Translations under genes and position numbers: made by a program
Origin: Atkinsonella hypoxylon
Lineage: Eukaryota > Ascomycota > Sordariomycetes > Hypocreales > Clavicipitaceae
Assembly: GCA_000729835.1 (NCBI GenBank)
Contig: JFHB01000051.1
Coordinates: 62,001 to 126,000 of the forward strand
Direction of reading: 5' to 3'
DNA: 64,000 bases
Notes under the pieces: generated by a model
The model's input: only the letters and a program-made list of their open reading frames with translations
The model's database searches: none
Told to the model about the DNA's origin: nothing
Shown: positions 1 to 10,945 of the stretch, one piece after another
Numbering within the stretch: the stretch's first letter is position 1
How the letters are laid out: each line of letters starts with the position of its first letter

Positions 1-333
1 CGTCGTCGGCCAGAAGTTAAAGGAGATTTAGAATGGGTCCGTCGCAGATTTGTACGAGTTCATCTTATCAGCCGTCTTCGTCCCGCAAGCAAAGCTTGTC
101 ATTCTCAAGAATAGTTGACAGTTAATGGCGGGGCAACACTCGGACGACTTGAACGCGTGATTCTAGCCAAAGCGCGTTCACTTCCCACCTCCGTTTTTCT
201 TATCGATAAGCGCAAGATCCTGTCGCAAATTTCCAGGAGCTCCCCTACAGTCTTGGAGCAAAAGTATGCCGATGCGCCGATAGGGACCGAACAGCATGCC
301 TTGAGGCCTCCAAACTACGCAAGGTTTTCCCTT
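1..333. other. Upstream region of SLS1
   Basis: No separate gene is seen. The SLS1 reading frame stays open back to about position 115 but has no in-frame ATG before 334, so this is read as promoter and 5' leader. A gene entering from the left edge cannot be excluded. Confidence 0.5.
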
Positions 334-3119
334 ATGATCTCACGAGCCGCGCAATTGCCGCGCATCTGTCTGGCATGCCGAATCGGGCTGTCGCAGCGAC
401 CAATCACCGCGCCAAGATGGTCCCTGCTATGTGTCGATGGACGACCACAGCGTCGCCTCGCTTCCGATTTTTCGCCCCAGAGCAAGGAGAGGATGGAGGC
501 CTTGATATCAGGCGCACTAGACCTCGAATCTGACTTCAAGAGCCAAAAAACAGCAAAACCAAAAGGCCGGCGGAGTAGCAAAGTGCGACAGCGAGGCTCA
601 GCCAAGGAAAGGCTGGCTGGATGGGAACTCGGGCCGAACGAAAACCCCTTAGCTACCCGAGCTGTCCAAACAAATCCTCTCCGTGGCCGAAAAACCACAT
701 CTGTGGATCAAACGCTACCAGAAACTCCCTCTGAAGGCGGTGTGAAGACGACTTTACGATCAGAGGCCAAACCTAGATCTCAAACGAAGACCTTCCGCCA
801 CGACCTCATTAGCCGCCAGAGTCTTGGAGTCGACGCTCTCGGCAAGCCAGTCGAAGCGATCATCTTAAAGAATCCCAACAGGCTGAAGAAAAGCCGCAAG
901 CCGATTCCAGTACTGGAAGAGGAGCCTGCTCCAGCGGGAATCCCATTAGAGTGGCAAACCATCTTGCCCCCAGATTCTGCCGAGTCCAGTCTATCGGACG
1001 AAGTGTGGCAAAACATCAAGGAGATACGGCCCCAGCACACGAAGGTGGTGAGAAGAAAAGACTTTGACAAATTGGTGCAGCGTCTCGTCAATGGCTTCAC
1101 CCAGGAGCAGCTAGTGACATACTTCAACCGCGGTAAATGGGACGATGACTGGGAAGACAAAGATACGGCGAGGTATTCCTGGATAATCAGACAGAGTCCC
1201 TGGGCCGCTGCTGAATCGAAATACAGCGGTACTCTGACGCCCAAGCAGAAGCAGGCTGCCTTGATCTTGGCCGCAAAATGGAAGATCGACATCCAAGAGC
1301 ACATCGAGGGACTCGGAAGGGCGGTGCTCTGGCTGCCGCCTGACATTTTCCAGCTGATTACTCGTCAGTGAGACACGTTTTGTGCGAACATAGTGCTTGG
1401 AAGCTAACACGACGTGCGTCCTAGGCCCATCGAGCGGGATCATCGAGCGTCTGAGCAGCGACTTTCTTGACGCATCGAATAACGAGCGAATAAGCACCAA
1501 CATTGAGGAGTGCAGACTGGGCATCTACAGTCGAAAGTCTACCGTCATAACCATAATGAACCGGCTCGACGAAATTGTCCAAACCATGAGCTCACAAACT
1601 ATATCTGTAAAGCATATCGCTCCGGAAAGCCTGGCGGAGCCAGTGCTAGATGAGCTGGTAACAATCACCAAGACAGTCCTGCGGTATAACGCAGATAATG
1701 CAGTACGAATTAAACTCACCCCAAAGTTCCTCGATGCGGAATGTGCTAATCTCATACTTCCAGGAACTCTCTGTGTCATGGCTTGCTGAACCGGACTCGT
1801 CTTCAGGCAGATTTGAAAGTCCCGCCGATATAGTTTCAAGGTTGTTGGTTGACCGTACCTTACCACACCATGCACAAGCTCATATTCTCCCACGGGACAC
1901 GACGTCGAAATCTCGAAAGCGCGTCTTCCTAACCCACCAGAGGGAAAAAAGAGGCCTGTCATGGAAGGACAAGCTTCAACAGTGGCACCGTTATGTCACC
2001 CCTGTAGGCAAACCCACTGACGTGACGAAGCTCGCGCCCAACATATCAAAGAGAATCGACCTCGCCGGGCCCAAACCCATGGTTGCTGACGAACGTACCG
2101 AAACCGCGGCCACATTTGGCGATATCCTACACGCGAAGACTACCCTGCGAGCCGCAAAGTCAGCAGAACTGCGACGAGTCCTCTCCCCTCGCATTCCGCA
2201 TCCGGCAGCTCTCACTCCCCTGGTAGCCGATGGCCAAGCACCCACCGTTCAGAAAACAGCAATGGTTCTCTACTTTGCCGCAGATCTCGCCTCGCCAAGC
2301 TCACCCAGCACCCGACTTCCCCAAGTCCGTCTGCACATACCAATCCACCCGTCCACCGACCTGTCCAACTTGTCGCTTCCAGACACCGCCGCTCTCCAAG
2401 TCATTATTCCTTGGCAGGAAATCGACATCATGCTTCCGGATGAAAGCGTCGACGTTCGCCTCACACAAACCCGCCTGCTCCCCCTGGACAACAAGCAAGC
2501 ACCGCTTCTAGAGTTCCTCCACGCATCACAGTTCCATCCCCTACAAGGAAAGATTCGCACGCCTAGTCGGACGACATTCTGCATGGCAGACACATGGTTG
2601 TCTGGGGGAAACGGCATTGCACCTCACGGCCAGGTCACCCACGTACCATACACGTTCATGGGCCTCGAGATCCATCGGACCATCGACATGGAGTGGCAAG
2701 GCCACATCCTCCGGTACAGCAGCATCGAGACCGGTCAGCACGGCGGCCAGCAGCAGAATCTTTCCCTAATAGCAGGCATGGGCGGCGGTGACGGCAGCTC
2801 CGGTGCAGCTAGGGAAATACCAAACTTCATCAAGCTGGTCGAGGAGATTGCAACTGGGGTCCATTTCTCATGGGACGAGGGCTACAAACTCATGCAGGAA
2901 AGGTCCAATGAACAGTTCGGCTTGGACATGATGGACACCACTGGACCTACTGTGAGGCACGTTAACGCTGAACATGTCAATGATTGGTCGGATACGAGCC
3001 ATCAGTATCAGATGGACACGTCTCAGCTTGAAATGGGGGAAAACGTGAGTCCGCGTGATCAAAGCGGCGAGGAGGTAGAGGACCACAGGCCTTCTCGCGA
3101 AATCGAAGGATCAGGATAG
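334..3119 (+). CDS. SLS1-like mitochondrial inner-membrane regulator
   Basis: Predicted 887-residue protein from exons 334-1363, 1425-1702 and 1764-3119. The start at 334 was chosen because it is the first ATG in the open frame and begins a classical mitochondrial presequence (MISRAAQLPRICLACR, rich in Arg, no acidic residues). Residues about 240-343 carry the block RRKDFDKLVQRLVNGFT followed by a W-rich stretch, which I recognise as typical of the fungal Sls1 family. In yeast Sls1 sits in the mitochondrial inner membrane and couples mitochondrial transcription to translation. The first intron uses a GTCAGT donor, because the more obvious GTGAGA four bases downstream would run into a stop. 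The second intron (GTACGA donor, TGCTAAT branch) joins in phase 0. The C-terminal 60 residues are acidic and low in complexity. The family call rests on remembered similarity. Confidence 0.8.
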
Positions 3120-3711
3120 AACCAATGATAAATTGTACAAGTGTTGTATATTAGTGTACTATAGACGATAGACTCAGATGGATTTTGTCGCTGTGAATTT
3201 GAGAGCATTCATCGTGACTTCAATTGATGATATTTAGAGCTTTGGCGCACGTTCAGGCTCAGCGGCATGCCGAGAGCGGCATAGCTGTAGAAAATGTTTG
3301 AAGACAAGCACTATACCAAGACGTCCGACAACACACAGCACGGAGATAGCTTGGTAGGCAGGAGAATCAGCAACAGCTCGCAGCGATACAAATTACAAGC
3401 GTAACTGTACGCAACAACTACGAGCTGACTTTTTACAATATTTCATATGGATCATCACATATGTGCAATGTATCGCCCGAGTAGACCAACTTTCTTTTAT
3501 TCTCATCGGAATCACTTCTAGACTCTAAATTTTTTGCTTCCTAGCACATCGTGAAAACCATAAACCTTTGTTTCATTACGTGTGCCACCTAGACAAATAG
3601 CTGAGTGCTCATCCATAGCAAAGTAGATCATTTCGTCGTAGAAGTGAGAACATTAGATCCCGGAGTCCAGCCGCATATACGCCACGAGTTTTCAACAATT
3701 TATTGAGTCGT
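3120..3711. other. Convergent intergenic region SLS1/TEF1
   Basis: This A/T-rich stretch holds the 3' ends of two convergent genes. I see no additional gene or clear hairpin terminator. Confidence 0.6.
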
Positions 3712-5553
3712 TTATTTCTTGCTGGCCTTGGCAGCGGACTTGGTGACCTTACCGGTACCGCCGGCGGATTTCTCAACAGACTTGATGACACCAACAGCGA
3801 CGGTCTGACGCATGTCACGGACAGCGAAACGGCCCAGAGGAGGGTAATCGGTGAAAGCCTCAACACACATGGGCTTGGACGGAACCATCTTGACGATGGC
3901 AGAATCACCAGACTTGATGAATTTGGGGGCAGCTTCGACAGCCTTACCAGTACGTCGGTCAATCTTCTCCTTGATCTCAGAGAACTTGCAGGCAATGTGG
4001 GCAGTGTGGCAATCGAGGACGGGGGCGTAACCAGCACCAACCTGTCCGGGGTGGTTAAGAACGATGACCTGGGCGTCGAAAGAAGCAGCACCCTGGGGGG
4101 GGTCGTTCTTGGAGTCACCAGCCACGTTACCACGGCGAATATCCTTGACGGAGACGTTCTTCACGTTGAAGCCGACGTTGTCACCAGGCTGGGCCTCAGT
4201 GAGCTGCTCGTGGTGCATTTCAACGGACTTGACTTCAGTGGTGACGTTGGAGGGAGCGAAGGTGACAACCATACCGGGCTTAAGGACACCAGTCTCGATA
4301 CGCCCGACAGGGACAGTTCCGATACCACCAATCTTGTACACATCCTGAAGGGGAAGACGAAGAGGCTTGTCGTTGGGACGCTTAGGAGGCTCAATGGAGT
4401 CAATGGCCTCAAGCAAGGTCTTTCCAGTGGCCTTGCCAGCCTTGGTCTCTTTCTCCCAGCCCTTGTACCAGGGGCAGTTTGTGGAGGCCGACAACATGTT
4501 GTCGCCGTTGAAACCAGAGATGGGAACGAAGGGAACGGTCTTGGGGTTGTAACCGACCTTCTTGATGAAGTTGGAGGTCTCCTTGATGATTTCCTGGTAA
4601 CGAGCCTCAGCCCACTTGGCAGTGTCCATCTTGTTGATGGCAACGATGAGCTGCTTGACACCCAGGGTGTAGGCGAGCAAGGCGTGCTCACGAGTCTGGC
4701 CATCCTTGGAAATACCAGCCTCGAACTCACCAGTACCGGCAGCGATGATCAAAATAGCGCAGTCGGCCTGGGAAGTACCAGTGATCATGTTCTTGATGAA
4801 ATCACGGTGACCGGGAGCGTCTATGGTATGTGACTTAGTGATTGAATTCAAGAAAATGGCGTCGAGCCCGACAGTTGGGTCAATGAGGCTTACCAATGAC
4901 GGTGACGTAGTACTTGGGAGTCTCGAACTTCCAGAGAGCAATGTCGATAGTGATACCACGCTCACGCTCGGCCTTGAGCTTGTCAAGAACCCACGCATAC
5001 TTGAAGGAACCCTTGCCAAGTTCAGCAGCTTCCTGTAGAAAAGAAAACACGTTAGCAGATTGTTGCGAGCATTGTGAGCTAGTGCACCATGACATATCTC
5101 CCTGGCTCACTGAACTAGTGGAGGGGTTGAGGTGCCCCACCAAAAGTCAAAGAGAGCCCCGCGACCGAGAAAAAAAATTTCGACTCGCAGCGAATAGAGA
5201 GAGGGGCAGTTGCTCGCCCGCAGGACGGACAAGTAAGGCCACTCGCACAGCCTGATTTTGAAGCCTTGGGGGGGAAATATGCTTTACCTTCTCGAACTTC
5301 TCAATGGTACGCTTGTCAATACCACCGCACTGGTAGATCAAGTGACCAGTAGTAGTAGACTTGCCGGAGTCGACGTGGCTAAGCTTCAGTCAGCACATAT
5401 GGAGATCGGCTAGCGGCGAGTACATGAGTCGGCAAAAAACATACCCCTATAGATACTTGTTAGCAACTCCTGAGTCTCGAAAGAGGAAATTCCAGGTTAG
5501 GAACAACTTACGATAACGACCACGTTGATGTGAGTCTTGTCGTCCTTACCCAT
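3712..5553 (-). CDS. TEF1: Translation elongation factor 1-alpha
   Basis: Cytosolic GTPase that delivers aminoacyl-tRNA to the ribosome. Exons, in gene order, are 5553-5512, 5446-5445, 5378-5288, 5032-4894 and 4820-3712, giving exactly 460 residues, the usual eukaryotic length. GTPase motifs are the P-loop GHVDSGKS (residues 15-22), DAPGH (92-96) and NKMD (about 154-157). The C-terminus is Lys-rich (KASKK). The second exon is only two bases (GG). Without it the frame is lost and the first Gly of the P-loop cannot be encoded. The flanking introns each have a good donor (GTAAGT, GTATGT), a branch site (GCTAAC, GCTGAC) and an AG acceptor. Upstream lie a CT-rich promoter, a TATA-like TTTTTAAAT and a telobox, as expected for a very highly expressed gene. 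Confidence 0.98.
5445..5446 (-). other. TEF1: Two-nucleotide micro-exon of TEF1
   Basis: On the minus strand the sequence reads ...CTATAG, GG, GTATGT.... These two bases complete codon 15 (GGC, Gly) between ATC (Ile14) and CAC (His16). Skipping them shifts the frame. Using the AG six bases further upstream (GAAG|CTTAGC) would keep the frame but replace the P-loop Gly by Leu-Ser. The exact 460-residue total supports the micro-exon. Confidence 0.9.
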
Positions 5554-8322
5554 TTTGGAGGATTAAAGGATGTTGTGGGAAGTTTGTGTATTGTGAGTGG
5601 CTTGACGGTAAATTAACTATCAACCAGTTAGATGCCGATGTCTCGAATCAATCATCATAGATGATATTAAATGATGATATGGGTGGGCGAGAGAGCAAAC
5701 GTACAAAATTCGCAGATCGGATGCTTGAACCGGGTATGCGAGACGAGGAGCGAAAAGGGAGAAAAATTCGCAAAGCGGTGGTGGGAGGAGAGGATTTAAA
5801 AAGGCGAGTGGAGGAGGGAGGGGTGGAGTGATTGACGCTGGCTGCGGCGCGGGGCAACCAGAGCAGAGAGGCAGAGAGGGGGACCCAGACAAGCAAGACT
5901 CGCTCGACGTTTGTGACTGGCTAACCCTAACAGACCAGAGTTTTTTTTTTTTTCCTCCAGCCTCGCACTGACTTGCAGGATTTTCTTCTTTGTTGGCGCC
6001 AGTTGTGCGTGGCGCAGGCCAATCAGCGGAGCCGATCTTGCTCGCTGCTTCCCTCGTACCAGGGAGTCACTCGCCGCGATGAGATTTTCGCACTTGGAGC
6101 GCAATAGACAATTGGGAACTCGCCGCATCTATCCAGACTTGAAACGCCGAAAGGTGCGTGCTGTACTTTCCTATGACCCTCACGAGAATTTCTTCAACAG
6201 GTTTCAGCCGACCCCGTAAACCACCGAAGGGAAGCCCGGGTGAATGCTTTGGCGATGCGCTACTCGTCCCGCTGCCGATATCAGTTTGTGTCGCAAGCTA
6301 TCGTGACCTTATCTGGCAAACACTCTACCTTGTCGTTTACCGCGAGCTTCCAGGATCTTTTTCTTTCCTAACAAGGCTACGTAGCAGTGCTCAGGGAATC
6401 ATTCTGGTTTCCCCATTTAGCACCACCTTTGGATGATTACCGTGAGATCTAACTCAGACTTCTCGCAACCACATATCGCCCTAATTGAGAGTCGCAGACG
6501 CCATATCTACAGGTACACACTATCTGATCATCGGTACGGAGTGGAGGGGCAAGGCAACCCGGAGCTTTGTCTGCCCAACCCCTCCTCCGCAAACAGCCCA
6601 AACATTAGGTATTGGAAATTTACGAGCCACACACAGGTTATTTGTCACATCGCCCGGTGTGAGTCACGGCCATGATTATGGGAAATATCATTCGGTGACA
6701 GGGGTCTGGTGATGATATGTAGAAGCAACAAAATACGAATAGTATCAAGTATGACAGCATTTCAGGCAAAAAGTATAGCATTTTGATGCCTTGCAGGTTT
6801 TCAAAAGAGATGGGCAGGCAATCCCAGCACACACTGTAGCAGCCCCGGTACATAACCTTTGGAGAGGAGTTTCCATCCGAATTTTATTTTCAATTGTCGT
6901 CGTGCGCGATGGTAAATCATACCAGACACTATTAATGCTTGCGCTTGTTTGTCGTTGCTACGCAGCGCGCAGGAAGGTCAGCCCCGCCCCGCGCTCGAGT
7001 TCTTGCCAAAACAACGTCTGGTCCGTCTTGCCCCTCAACATGTCATGCAGATCCAAGATGGACCTATTTCAACGGTAGAAGACAAGACTGACTCTTGATC
7101 TCGCCCATTTTATCTACTCTCGAAGAAAAGAAAAGAAAAAAAACAAGCATTGCGTTTGTACTCTTCAATCCGTTGGGCGCAAACGCAGCAACCGGGTGCC
7201 AGTCGCATAGGCGAACTCACTCCTTTTTTTTTTTTTTTCCTGCTCCTCCATCACTGCTTCTGGTCAGGGTGGCAAGGTGGCTTCCCGCACCGTAACACAG
7301 TGTACGAGACTGTGCCCTTAAGCCACAGTGGGTCCGTATTGGAATTGGGCTGAACGATTGCCAGACTTGTTTTCGACGTGCATGCGAATTGGGAGGGGAT
7401 GGAATGACAACATGAGAGTAGAGCCTCCTCCTACCTTGGAGCATCGTCGGGCCTGGTGTTTAATGCTCAGCGACTGGCGTGAACAATATGCGAAAAGAAA
7501 GAAAATAAGATTTCAATGGCTATATAACGAGCGAGATATGGATCATGTCCCGTTGTTCATATGAGCGTAGGATATCAGGATCCTGGAGACACTTTTTAGT
7601 ATTGTCAATCACAGTACAGCCAGTACAGCCCAATTACTGCAAAATCCTACCAGCTGGTAATAAGTTTGACCATGTCCGGGAGAGCTTAAGAGGTGTGAAC
7701 TTGGTACCTACCTAAGGTAGCTTGGTAGCGCAGGTACCTGCCAAGGTACGAGGTAGCTAGGTACTTAATATAGCTCCATCCATGGACCCTCAACTTGACA
7801 ACTACGTCGAAGTGCCTAGGGCCGCACGGGAGTCACTCGGCCAAGGCCAAGACTGCGATTCTTGTAACCTGACGTTGAACCACAAGTCGCTCCAATCTTG
7901 TCATTATAAATGCTCGAGGGGATCCGCGCAACGTGATTCATGGATCCTCATTAGCAAATTGGACCGACACATGGGCATAGATGTATCCAGCTTGAACCAG
8001 ATGGTCAAGCATGACCATCACCTAGATGGAGTGCATGTTTCTTCCCACAAGATATCGAACGTGCCTAAAGGTACAAGATGACACCTTACTAAAGTTTCAC
8101 ATTGACACCTATCCAGACTCTCACATCGACACCATCAACAACGCTACCTCCCAATTCCACCATCGCACAACCGTCAGCCCTCTTATCAGACACTGTTCGA
8201 AGCAGCAGTCGACGCCGCCTCGTTTGGTCCTCCCACGTCTCGGGCCCTCACTTCCGTTTGCAAGCTATATGAACAGGCATACTGCCCACGTCCGCAACCC
8301 GCGTAGTCGAGGGGTAAGATCC
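5554..8322. other. TEF1 upstream region, no convincing gene
   Basis: About 2.8 kb. The first 450 bases are the TEF1 promoter and leader: purine-rich on +, pyrimidine-rich on -, with a TATA-like box near 5795, a telobox at 5921-5931 and a T tract near 5941. The rest holds only short open frames with no recognisable domain, a T tract near 7225 and a dense cluster of GGTACC/AGGTAC motifs at about 7707-7768. Confidence 0.5.
5921..5931 (-). promoter_or_regulatory. Telobox in TEF1 promoter
   Basis: The + strand reads CTAACCCTAAC, so the minus strand carries GTTAGGGTTAG, about 370 bases upstream of the TEF1 ATG. Two TTAGGG-type half repeats form a telobox, a known binding element for Myb-type telomere-repeat factors in promoters of translation genes in several fungi. 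Function here is inferred from position. Confidence 0.45.
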
Positions 8323-8400
8323 GCCCGTATAGAGTAATAGCAACTCGTTGGCCTCCTGAAAGGGACAGCCAAGAATCCTGGTGCAAATCCGGGTACGGGC
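8323..8400 (+). tRNA. tRNA-like cloverleaf, possible tRNA-Arg(CCU) with 8-nt intron
   Basis: The 78 bases fold into a full cloverleaf: 7-bp acceptor GCCCGTA/TACGGGC, 4-bp D stem GAGT/ACTC, 5-bp anticodon stem TTGGC/GCCAA, and 5-bp T stem CCTGG/CCGGG with one G-U pair. The anticodon loop is 15 nt (CTCCTGAAAGGGACA). Read as a normal 7-nt loop with an intron after position 37, the anticodon would be CCT. A long T tract for RNA polymerase III termination lies about 20 bases downstream. Two features are atypical: the D loop lacks the GG pair, and the T loop reads TGCAAAT rather than TTCRANY. It may therefore be a degenerate tRNA or a tRNA-derived relic. Confidence 0.4.
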
Positions 8401-8655
8401 TATCCTTTCTTACCTGATTTTTTTTTTTTTTTTTTGCCGGATCAAAAATAGAAGTCAGGCAGAACAAAGGGACTAGAGTTGACATGGCGTTTGTTTGTTT
8501 CTTTGCACATTACCCGCAAACAGTAGTAGATTTCCATAGCTCAAACAGATTTTATACATAACGAGTAGCCAAGGCCCCGGTTTCGAAGCTCCCCCTGTTC
8601 CAATGTCTCCAACCGTCGTCAACCTCGTGTCATGGGCCCTTTCAACCTCATCTTT

Positions 8656-10154
8656 TCATTGCACATGATTCCTGGCACCACCTTGTGCTTTTAAGGCTCC
8701 CGCCGGCGTTTTGAGCCCCATGAGCACCGCCGCCGACACCAACGCCATGCCCGTTGCGCCCATGTTATACGCGTACTCTCTGCCCGCCCACCAATACACG
8801 CTGGTAAACAAGACTGGCCCAAGCCCGCGACCAAGCTGTCCCCAGCTTCTCAGATTGCCAAGCTTGGCACCACGTTCATGCTCGCTGGCTTCAAAACTGC
8901 TCAAAGAGTTCAACCCCGTGACTACCGTAGCGGACGTCATGGCAAGACAAGTCGCCGCAGCGTACAGCCCGCCTATCGTGCTTACCCGGCCAAGCAGGTA
9001 AAATGCCGTCAGGCATGAGATCACACCCATTTGCACACAACGCAAGGGTGGCAGTCGTCGCGTAACTCCACCCTGGAGGATAGACGCAACCAGACCAATA
9101 TACCCGAGAAGTCCACCGTTCTTCCCGGAAGTGAAGGTGAAAAGCTCATATGTCATGAAGGAAAGAGAGCTCTCCATCCCAGAGAAGAAAAGCAAGAAGA
9201 AGAAGTGCACGGCGTTAAGCAGAAAATGCGAGTTTGTTCTGCTACTGGGCTTCTTGATCGTAGCTGCTGTTTTCTTTTCCTCCTGGTCGCCCTTTTGCGT
9301 GAGAGACGGTAGCGTCTCTGGCAGGCAAAAATATAGATATATTGTCTCGCTGAGGATGAGGGCGAGGCTGAAAGCAGCAGCAGTTGCGAAGGGATTCGCG
9401 GCCACGAAAGACTTGCTGCTCAGCCAGGCACCGAGGCCCGGGCCAAATGTGAAGGCGACGGAGAAACATGCTCCAATAATGGCCATAGTAGACCCCCGGG
9501 AACTGTCATCGGATATATCGCTCGCCATTGCAGTTGACAGCTGGATGTTGCCCTCGGAAAGACCGCCGACCACGCGACTTGCGACGAAGGTTCGAAAGTC
9601 AACCGCAGCAACCCAGAGCAAGACGGAAAGGACGTTCCCGCACATCGATGTCAGAAGCGCTGTTCGTCGACCGTATCGATCGGATAATCGTCCAATTAGC
9701 GGCGATGCAATCGCTTGCAGTAATCTGAATTCTTTTAGTTAGTCTCACCTTGCCAAGCTAATGATTGACTTGATTGGTCTGATTGACGAGGAATTTAGGC
9801 ATGGACATACGAGAATAGCGAGCCCATGGCTCCACCGAGAAGAACGATGTCATAGCGTGAATCGATTGGTCGCGAAAACGAAGCTTTATATCGGTTCAGT
9901 CCGCCCAGGACCTGCTGCAACAGGGTTGGAGGCCCGCCCACGGTCAGGGACGGCGCCTCGCGATCCCGGTAGAATTCTAGTAATTTTGGGAATAGGGGGA
10001 GAATAAATGTGAAGGAGGTCTACTCTTGTGGTCAGAAATCAGTACACAATATCGATGGAGCTGCGCAACACTGTCTGCCTACCAGGTCTAGCAACAATGA
10101 CACCACTATCACCTTCAGGACTTTCCTCCTCGTCGCAGGGTCGACTGCTGCCAT
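8656..10154 (-). CDS. MFS transporter, TetA/MFSD10-like
   Basis: Predicted 449-residue membrane transporter; exons in gene order 10154-10083, 10019-9811 and 9724-8656. The N-terminus MAAVDPATRRKVLKV leads directly into the first membrane segment, with DLTSFTFILPLFPKLLEFY across the first exon junction. The conserved MFS loop motif A appears as GRLSDRYGRR (about 105-114) and includes the second junction. About eleven to twelve hydrophobic segments follow, with a charged central loop (QEEKKTAATIKK). The family exports small molecules, often drugs or metabolites, using the proton gradient; the substrate here is unknown. It lies about 0.8 kb downstream of a co-oriented P450, so a shared metabolic role is possible but unproven. 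Confidence 0.85.
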
Positions 10155-10945
10155 GTTGGCGACTTGGCGTCAGATTCGTATGCCGGCTAGAAAGAGTGAA
10201 TGTGAACAAGATGCAGGCAATGAGCATATGAACTCCAACGATGCGCAAGAAAAGAAGTCAAACGTGTAAGATACACAAACGTGTCGCATTCGGCCAACAC
10301 GGAGAATATCAACCCATGCAGCCCATGCAGCCCATACAACCCATACAACCCAGTGGCAGCTCAGAATGTACCAGACCCACATGCACTTTGCCACCCACAG
10401 TAACGAACCAGATTGGTGCCGACCCTGCCGACGGGAGGGACCAGGGCAGGCTCAGGGCAGGCTCAGGGCAGGCAGGGGTTAGGCGCTGCGCTAGGCGTAC
10501 TTCAGTCTCTGGATTAGTTAGTGTACGGTTTTTTTCTTTTTTTCTTTTTTTCTTTTTTTAGGTCTCATTGGATTTCCTCATTTTTACTCCTCTATGTAAT
10601 TTGCATCATGCTACTCATGCGATACAGAAAGTTGCGCGAACGGCGCTGTAATTGCGTCTCCTGAAGCAATTCATAACACAAATGAAACGATGTCGTGTGT
10701 CGTCACCAGAGACTCGTGATCTTGCAGCCTCTGCACGCTTGTAAGCGGATCAACTCTTGCTGTCCTACCTTACAAAAGAAAAGAAAAGGAAGGAAGGAAG
10801 AAAACCACTCTGTTTCTTCCGCCGACATGATCAGATTCGTGGGAATAGCTCAAACATTACAAAAGTTCGAGAACAAACCGAACACCTTTTGTGCCCTACG
10901 ATCAGGTTAGACAACGATAGATCAGGTACTAGGTACCTAATACAT
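10155..10945. other. Intergenic region with short tandem repeats
   Basis: No gene is seen. It holds a 9-bp tandem repeat (CCCATRCAR type) near 10312-10352, an 11-bp repeat (CAGGCTCAGGG type) near 10440-10477, a T/C homopolymer tract at about 10528-10560 and a GGTACTAGGTACC motif near 10926. Confidence 0.6.

Noticed and set aside
1368..1373. GTGAGA as donor of the first SLS1 intron
   Set aside because: Joining it to the 1424 acceptor creates a stop after 15 codons; GTCAGT at 1364 keeps the conserved frame.
3703..4833. 376-codon + frame opposite TEF1
   Set aside because: Antisense shadow of a strongly codon-biased gene; it has no domain.
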